From Mya arenaria (Eukaryota > Mollusca > Bivalvia > Myida > Myidae): 64,000 nt of DNA. Each line of letters starts with the position of its first letter. Position 1 is the stretch's first letter. Positions 56,518-64,000 of the stretch are shown piece after piece. The notes under the pieces were generated by a model. That model searched no databases. It worked only from the letters and a program-made list of their open reading frames with translations, and was not told where the DNA came from. The stretch is taken from positions 8,697,001-8,761,000 of the forward strand of contig NC_069135.1 in NCBI RefSeq assembly GCF_026914265.1, in the 5' to 3' direction. A program made the position numbers and the translations under genes.

Positions 56518-59500
56518 TCAGTATCTCCTGGTCTTGTGAAGACGTTGCACAGTAGAGAAGACTTGGGAATCAAAGTCACACAACCGCCTCTTCTCCGCAG
56601 ATCTCCGGAATGGACGCGCCTCCTGCAACAAGGTGTATAACATTGTGAGATACCAGGCTATTAGTGCATGAAGAAATAGAGTACAATGAATTTTAATTTC
56701 GTAAATTGTAATGTATGCATTTATCTTTTATTTCATGTTACTGGCACTTCTGCTTGCTTCTGTAACAGCTTCACTAGACATCCAAGTTGTCAGAGCTATA
56801 GTATGTGGACAAATAGTTACCAGTCTGCACCAGTGAATAGCATTTATATTCATGTTTTTTCCCTATAGATTGGGAAAATGACCGTCAGAATTTGGATTCT
56901 TTCCTTTCGTTGCTCACAAGCTCAGATTTGTTTGTAAGTAATTGTATAAGTGGAACATAATTAAATACTATTTTTAACCAATAATTTGTGGGCTTTTCTA
57001 AATTTTTTACAGAAATAAAGTTGATTTTCAAGAAGAACTTTTTTAATTAAAAAACATACTTTTAGTCGTTGAGGACCTAACCTAGCAGCTGTGATAAAAG
57101 TGGCAGAAATAACCCAATCTGATTTACAGAACCCACTTTTATTTTGCTCTATTACAACTTTTAACACATTGAATTTTTTCCCTCTATCATACCCATCTTT
57201 ATCTACAATGACTAACAAGCTAGTAACTTGCCTGTGACATTCTGCTGTAGGCCATGTTTACTTGCTGAACGCAGTCTTCTGCAGCATACAGCTCAGTCTG
57301 CTTGGAGGGGCCAAGAATGTCAGCAAATTCTCCATTCCCTTGACAGTTAGTTATATCTGTAAATAAAATAGAGATATCACTGAAGGTGATTAATGCCCTG
57401 AATGCCGTCCTGAAAGGTAGTGAAATATTTAGAAATCTCACCTAAAAATAACAATGTTGTAGTTAGATTTATGATTCATGTACACGACCCTTCCTCTCAT
57501 TGTGCTTTACCACTGTAGGCAGTTAAATTAATACCCATCTGCTAGATTTTCATGTTTTGCTCCAGTGGAGAAAAAAGTAACAAAGGGCAATAACTCTGTA
57601 ATTGGCTAAAGTATAGTTATGGTATTTGTTCACTGCACTTCCTCTCTTTGTGCATAACCATTGTATAAAATTGTAATTAATTACATTCCGTATTTTTCAA
57701 GTAATGCTCTGGAGAAGAAAAAAACACAAAGGGCAATAACTCTGTAATTAACTGAATTAGTTATAGTTCCTGAACACTGCACTTTATCCTCTTTTGCTTT
57801 ACCATTGTAGGAAGCTGAATTTAATATGATCCAGAAGTTTTCAAATAACTGTCTAAACAAACTTTTGACAACACAAACACAACATAGGGCAATAACTACA
57901 TTATTTGCTAAAGTAGAGATTAACTACGGCTTTTGTACAACAGTCTGAATTGGGCTTTTGGATGAACAAACCCGAATTCCTATACTATTGCTTGACATCA
58001 AATTTTTGAACAAGCCATGCTCTACAAAAGTCCGAATTTGAGCAAGCCCAGAAGACATTTTACAAGTGCAGGGCATGCAGGCTTGTGCTCATTTTAACCA
58101 CAATGCACTTCCTTTCTCTGTGCTTTATCATTGTATGAAGTTTTATAAAATTCCAAGTAGTTTTCCAAAAATCAAGTAGTTTTCAAGTTATGCTCTGGAC
58201 AAGAAAAAGTAAGTAAGAGTTAAAACTCTTTAATTAGCTAAAATTGAGTTATAGTTCCTGTACACTGCACTTCCTCTCAATATGTTCTATCATTGTATGA
58301 AATTTGATTCAATTTCATCCAATAGTTTTCAAGTTATGCTCTGGACCACACTGGGCGACTTCAATAATTCAAACTTTGTTTGCCGGAGGTATAAATATAA
58401 TGTTAAATATGACATTTTCAACCCAGTTGAACACGTTCAAGTTCCTTTCCATATGACATCTCTTTTTAGTACCTGATGGTGTTATAGCAAAATAGAAAAC
58501 TTATTTAATAATTATCTAACATCAGCTTTCAAGCCCAGTATATTGAGCTGCTGCTTCTGAAGATGGCAATTATAAACAAGATATGTGGAACCTGACTAAA
58601 GTTATTCAGTTTTAACTGCGTTTTTTCTATTTTTAGTAACAGTGATCTTGACCCTATGGACCCCAAACGCAATCCCATGAAAGGCATCCATAAACTCTTC
58701 CTTTATACCAAGTTTGGTCAAGAAATGTGGACCCTAACTAAAGTTATTCAGTTTCAACCGTTTTTCTATGTTCAGTAACAGTGACCTTGATCTTGACCCA
58801 AGGGACCCCAAATACAATCCCATGAAAGGTATCTATAAACTCTTACTATAGACCAAGTTTGGTCAAGATATGTCAACCCTAACTAAAGTTGTTCAGTCTC
58901 AACCGTTTTTCTATTTTTAGTCACAGTGACCTTGACCTTTGGGACCCCAAACGCAATCCCATGAAAGGCATCCATAAACTCTTCTTATAGACCAAATTTG
59001 GTCAAGATATGTCAACCCTTACTTAAGTTATTCAGTTGTGACCATTTTTCTATTTTTAGTAACAGTGACCTTGACCTTGAACCTAGGGACCACAAACGCA
59101 ATCCCATGAAAGGCATCCATAAACTCTTCCTATAGATCAAATTTGGTCAATATATGTCAACCCAAACTAAAAGTTATTCAGTTTTAACCGTTTTTCTATT
59201 TTTAGTCACAGTGACCTTGACCTTGACCCTAAACGCAATCCCATGAAAGGTATACATAAACTCTTCCTATAAACCAAGTTTGGTCAAGATATGTCAACCC
59301 TGACTAAAGATATTCAGTCTCAACCGTTTTTCTATTTTTAGTAACAGTGACCTTGACCCTAGGGACCCCAAAGGCAATCCCATGAAAGGTTTCCATAAAC
59401 TCTTCCTATAGACCAAGTTTGGTCAAGATATGTCAATCCTTACTGAAATTATTTAGTTTCATAGGTGAGTTTGACGCCGCCCGGCCGCAATTTTTAACAC

Positions 59501-62500
59501 ATATATATTGTAGGTATGTTTAACATGAAACGTACCTTTGTTACCTTGTTCTCTGGTGTCAGTGGCCCGAACCTTCCTTCTGATGAATATTTCTGTTACA
59601 GACATAGATGGTGATGACTCACAACTGCTGTCCTCAGACTGGGGATAGAAATAGTGGTATTTAAATTGTGTTCATAGTATTTACAGATCTATATATAATA
59701 GATTTCATCATAAGCATGGTTTCTTGTAAATCATCTGTGATAACCAAGGTCATAATAACAAATTCAATTTCTCATGCAATGCTAAGATTTCTTCTCCTTA
59801 AATTACAACACTTAGTTTATTCCAGCTATCTTGTAGGATCAATTGTTATACATACTTGCAGCCCTGAAAACATTTTATACTCACTTACTGCAGGCAGCAG
59901 CATCTTAAAAAGCATCTTAAAAATCAGTAGAAAAAGAATTTGAAGTCGAAAATAATGGTATAAATTCTGCCATAGAAAACAACTTACACTTGTTTCAGTT
60001 GCTGCCAACCACTTAGACTGTGAATTCCTAGAAAAGAAAATGGACATTTTAATAATGATAGTCAATTTTTTATATTCTCTTAACTTTGGTCAATAGTGAG
60101 AACCAAAAAGGGGCTATAAAAGAAAAATTCACATGATAAAAATTAGATTTTATCTTAATGCCTTGAAGTGAGCTAAAGATGACCTTTCTCCATATGTCTT
60201 CAAAGCCATAATTTCCCGAGGTCTTTGAGGAAGTGGTGAATTTTCATCATGGAATTCATAGAGATTCTCCTTAGAAGAATGTGGCAAAATTGAAGAAGTT
60301 GAGTTGTCTTCATTCCTTTCAACACTTTGGTATGCAGTTTTAGCACTCCTCTCAAGATTACCGGCAGAATTTGAAGCTGTTGACTCATTTTCTCCTTCAA
60401 TCTCATATTCCTTGTGGCTGGCAGTTTTGACCTTTTTACTTTTTCTTCCTCTTTTTTTACCTTTTCTTCCATTCTGAGTTTTCTGACTATGTTTTTTTCC
60501 ATTGATTTCAACATTTTTAACATTATCATGGGAAGAATGGTCATTCCGTTGACTCTGTTCAATAACAGAATTATCCTTTTGAAAGCTAACTGCTTGATTA
60601 GTAACATGAGTTGTTTGGAGGGGAGTATCTGAAGTTGCTCTACTTCTAAGTTGGCGCCCACTTTGAGGCCACTGTGCCTGAACAAAAGGCTGGACATTAA
60701 TTGATTCTCCAACAGGCCCTGTGGCGTGGGTGGCAGGCCTTGAGACAACCACTGGGTTGACCACCAGGCTAGGCTGCCTCTGAGGTAGAACAGTTGCCAC
60801 AGGGGAGGGGTTGGCTCTCCCAAACAGCGTCCTGCTATTCCATGTACCCTGAGGTGGCCTGGGTGATAGAAATCCAGAATGCTTCTGAAGCACTTTAACT
60901 TGCCTTTGTCCAGTAATTTGGTTCGCGCCATCCTTTTCATTGAAGTCATAAATATTACATAGTGGATAATGGTTGCTGTCAGGCATGCTTGAAGTGCTTA
61001 GCCTCTTTTTCCTCTCAGCTTCTTCACTAGCTTTCCTCTGATTCTCCATGCCAGTTTCTAGTCTTCTGATTTCTGCCTGGTGCCTGTCATGAAGGTCATT
61101 CAGCTGATCTTGGATCTTCTTAGGGACATACACGCTGTTTTCCCAGGGCTTCTGTTCAAGTGTAGAAGCAGTTTTCTTCATATCTTCCAGAAATAATGTT
61201 GCCTTCTCAGAGATATCTTCCTGACCAACCTTCATGACTTCTAGTTTCTTTTCAATGCCCTTCTGCAGGTCCTTCTGGTGTTTGCTGTACATATCCTGTA
61301 AAAGAAATGTGCTATCCATGAATTATGTTTTAACAAAGTAAATCCTTCTTTACTTTACACTCTGGTATGTAAATGTTCTAATAAAAGGTTAGAAACAACA
61401 ATAAAGCCATATTGAAGGCCACAAATGAAGGTGCATGATGCCCATTTCTTCCTCTTACCTGGCTTTGTCTTAGAAGCTGTTTGGCCTGCTCTGAAGTCTG
61501 TGTTTTGATGCATTTTTCAATGTCTCTTTGCTGTGACTTGAAAATTTCCCTCAGAACTGCTGACTGTTTGCCATGATCAATGGAACTTGTTGACAGTTCC
61601 TGCATACCCTCAGATATCCCTAAGAGTAACAACAGAAACTAGAATAATTTTAATAAAGGTGGCAATTTCCTGTGTTATTTAGGAAACCTAATTCAGTAAA
61701 TTTGCCTAATCAACCAGTCTGGTCTGGTAAATTTTGAGATGATCACTGTGGTATTATCTTTGCCAATTCTACAATGGGCTTAAATGCCATGTATTTCACC
61801 CCTCGCTCTTGCAGGACAAAGCTATAGCCCAGACACGACCATCTGTACTGTATGTGCATATATCAGGGGTTCTTACAACTGAAAGTTGTCAATCCTAAAA
61901 AATAGTCTGGGTTCTGTATGAGTATGAGGAATTCATGCCCAAATCCGGGTAAAAAGGCTTTAATTGACCCCTTTTGAAATTGTTCCCAAAGTCATTTTTA
62001 ATTTTAAGGGTCTTTTATGAAAATGTCCCAGCAAATAAAATCTATACAACTGTACAACAGTCGGCTACTAACAGCTCTTGAACTTTACATATATATAGCA
62101 TTCCATTATGATTGACCTCTAAAGAGACCTTGACCTACAACTTAGTGACACGGTTCTAGCGCACAACACATCAACTTGGTGCTAATCACATGTAACATGA
62201 TATATGAAAATCCCTCAGTGCAAAAGTCACAGCCATAACCACCAGCTAACATTATCATGGGAAGAATGCAGCATTCCATTACATGTTACCTCTTTATGTG
62301 ACCTTCACCTTCATGTTAGGGATATGGGTCAACAGCTACCAGCCAGAACATGACAAATATGTATGGAAGGAAGGATGGACGGACAAACAAACAGACTGTT
62401 CAATTTCACAGACTGTGTGATTTTATTATTCTAAATTTAAGGGTATAAAAAGGAGTTTTCTGGCATTAAAGTGATATAAAGAAAGTCCATTTTATAGTAA

Positions 62501-64000
62501 AATAAGTGAACAAGTCCAATTGTGGTTTTAGAGAAATTTGCTGGTGTTACCTTTATGTACATGCTGCTCAATGTCCCTAGCCTGTTTCTGCTGGAGGGAC
62601 TGAACCTGGCCTCGGAAGAATGTCTCCAGGTCTCTCTTCTGTCGCTCAAAGTCATCATGCAACATTACAAGCTCATCAAGCACTCTGTGAGAAGTTAAAC
62701 AAAGAAAATCAATTACATGAAACAATATTTTAGCTTCAATGGTGAAGTAACTGCTTGCCTTTGTTGGTATTTGAACTATGCAACATAGAGATACAAAGGA
62801 TTATTTCTATTAAAACTGAGACACTGACAGAAAATATGATTTAAAAACTTGCAAGATGATATATTTGGCCTAACTTTTTAGGGAGATGATGTGTAATCCA
62901 CCCAGACAACTTTGTCCTTAGAGCACTTACCCTGTAAGTGAGGAGTCCCGTTGAGGTTTAAATCCCAGTCTTGATAAATATTCTTTTCTTTTAAAATCAG
63001 TAATGGAAAAAAGGGTTGGGTGGGTTTTAGTAGGTTGACACCCTTAACCCAATAACATATTTTATGGATTTTCTATAAAAGTATGAGGCTTTTTTATCAA
63101 ACCTACCGTTTCTCAAGGTCCTGTGTCTGTCTCTGTGATGTGTACTTCATCTCGCTAAAGTGTTTGCTATTCTCCTCCTTGCCAGCTCTTTGATTGGCTC
63201 CCAAGTCACGGGCCAGTTTCACCTGTTCCTGACCACACTCCAACACATGCTACATGAAACCATAAGAACATAAAAGTTATTTCATTTTCCAGGAGAAAGA
63301 AGTTTATCATAATTTTTTTTAAAAAGTGGAAGTTATAATTTCAGTTAAATACTCCTTCATTACAAGATTCTCGTTTTAGGTTTCAGTATAATGTTATTAT
63401 ATTGTTTGAAAATTGGGAGCGAAGAATGAACATTGTTTAAAGTGAAATTCAAATTTTAAAATCAATACATACACATGTATAACAAACATAAATTTTGAAT
63501 GATAAACCTTTAATGACTTAAGAAGTTTAATTACTGATAACAAGATTGTAACCGTGTATTCAATAGCACAAATACAAAATAACTGGTGGGTCCTAAAATA
63601 TTTACAGTGATCATCTATCTTCTCATAAGGTAGAAAAACCATGTTTTCTGCACCTTTCTTTCCAAATAATCACGGTATCCTTTGTAAGATCCATTGTTTT
63701 CGATATTTGTTCATCGTTTTTGGTAAACTAAAACAATTGTATTAATTGTGGTACATTTTTTTTGGGAGTAAGAAGGCATCTTTATGAGAGCTCTAGCAGT
63801 TACAGAGTAATACATAAACATATAAGAAGTTTGTGTCAGCATCCATGAGCACCCTAGGGCCAAAGCATATAGTTACCTGCACTTTTTGTTCAAGGGTGTG
63901 TTGTTGTTCAAGGAAAAAAGACTTGAATGATTCAAGAAGGGAAGAGACGCTTTCTATATTTTTGGTATCTGTCTGCTTTCTCTCATTCAGCAACTCCTTA
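56518..64000 (-). CDS. Unidentified long coiled-coil protein (3' half of gene)
   Basis: Exons on the minus strand, phases agreeing: 64000-63877 (continues outside), 63727-63654, 63249-63107, 62684-62551, 61619-61459, 61295-60184, 60027-59988, 59638-59545, 57356-57232 and 56622-56518 (stop TGA 56520-56518). The N-terminal part shown is highly charged heptad-like coil (QQKQARDIEQHVHK, FERQKRDLETFF, HDRHQAEIRRLETGMENQRK). Next comes a Ser/Pro/Gln-rich region, a basic cluster (KGKKRGRKSKKVK, a likely nuclear signal), ALKTYGERNSQSKW, and a short C-terminal part ending TVQRLHKTRRY. Oddities: the 60184 donor is weak (GTCATC); the last intron starts with GC (CAG|GCAAGT); exon 63727-63654 is 74 bp and one base short of keeping the frame. 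It could be a motor-protein stalk/tail or a chromosome-associated coil; no name is justified. Confidence 0.7.
57485..58350 (-). repeat. HINE-type array, inverted relative of 11862-13276
   Basis: About six units of 140-150 bp with CACTGCACTTCCTCTC, ACCATTGTA and CAAAGGGCAATAACTCTGTA words, the reverse complement of the TKT-1 intron 11 units. Lies in an intron of the coiled-coil gene. The ends are degraded. Confidence 0.65.
58600..59462 (-). repeat. Tandem array, same family as 4740-5345
   Basis: Six units of about 145 bp with AACCGTTTTTCTATTTTTAG, ACAGTGACCTTGACC and GCAATCCCATGAAAGG. Intronic in the coiled-coil gene. Better preserved than the copy in TKT-1 intron 5. Confidence 0.75.
62095..62395 (-). 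repeat. HINE-type remnant in an intron of the coiled-coil gene
   Basis: AGAGACCTTGACCTACAACT, 'GTGACCTTCACCTTCATG' and GGACGGACAAACAAACAGAC are the decayed core and microsatellite end of such an element. Confidence 0.45.

Noticed and set aside
60200-60949. Second minus-strand frame of 249 codons
   Set aside because: Shadow of the large exon 61295-60184; the chosen frame joins in phase with its neighbours and this one does not.
1-64000. tRNA, rRNA, riboswitches, operons, bacterial promoters
   Set aside because: No cloverleaf or rRNA motif was noticed; the sequence is eukaryotic, so bacterial features do not apply.

Overview
This is a eukaryotic, AT-rich window with split genes, consensus GT-AG introns and dense transposon debris. 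It most resembles a bivalve mollusc genome. The main reason is the many HINE/'pearl'-type non-autonomous Helitron-like arrays: 140-185 bp tandem units containing AAGGTCAAGGTCAC, with CCGT/CTGT microsatellites near one end and a hairpin near the other. The species cannot be named from sequence alone.

Layout. 522-13899 (+): exons 3-12 of a transketolase gene (TKT-1), apparently intact, with exons 1-2 lying before the window. 15602-15658 (-): an orphan copy of the last exon of a neighbouring gene. 16.0-27.0 kb: an intergenic graveyard with a HINE, LINE endonuclease and RT fragments (one with a 2A-like motif), a Ty3/Gypsy fragment, a DIRS-like RNase H scrap, a Penelope-like RT and an SGNH-hydrolase scrap. 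27105-42832 (+): a second, full-length but decayed transketolase copy (TKT-2), with a tyrosine-recombinase plus SGNH-hydrolase element in intron 7, MITEs and HINEs. 43065-43835: a hAT-like insertion with an 8-bp target duplication, whose empty site is preserved beside TKT-1. 44067-45756 (-): the 3' exons of a single-pass membrane protein with a chitin-binding-like Cys-rich ectodomain. 46223-52568: a complete PIF/Harbinger DNA transposon (TAA target duplication, matching ends, open two-exon transposase, damaged MADF accessory gene, 1-kb minisatellite). 52.7-56.3 kb: HINE arrays. 56518-64000 (-): the 3' half of a long coiled-coil protein that I could not identify.

How it fits together. Transketolase and the membrane-protein gene are convergent neighbours. 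A tandem duplication copied transketolase plus only the last exon of that neighbour. One copy (TKT-1) kept a clean reading frame and the thiamine-diphosphate residues. The other (TKT-2) lost a splice acceptor, gained a stop and a 5-bp deletion, and lost conserved active-site motifs. The two copies serve as internal controls for dating later insertions: the hAT copy in TKT-2's 3' flank, and a HINE plus minisatellite expansion in TKT-1 intron 11. Transketolase is the cytosolic, ThDP-dependent enzyme of the non-oxidative pentose phosphate pathway; nothing else in the window belongs to that pathway.

All exon calls were made by eye from splice motifs, reading phase and similarity to the remembered animal transketolase sequence. 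No alignment, search or computation was run.
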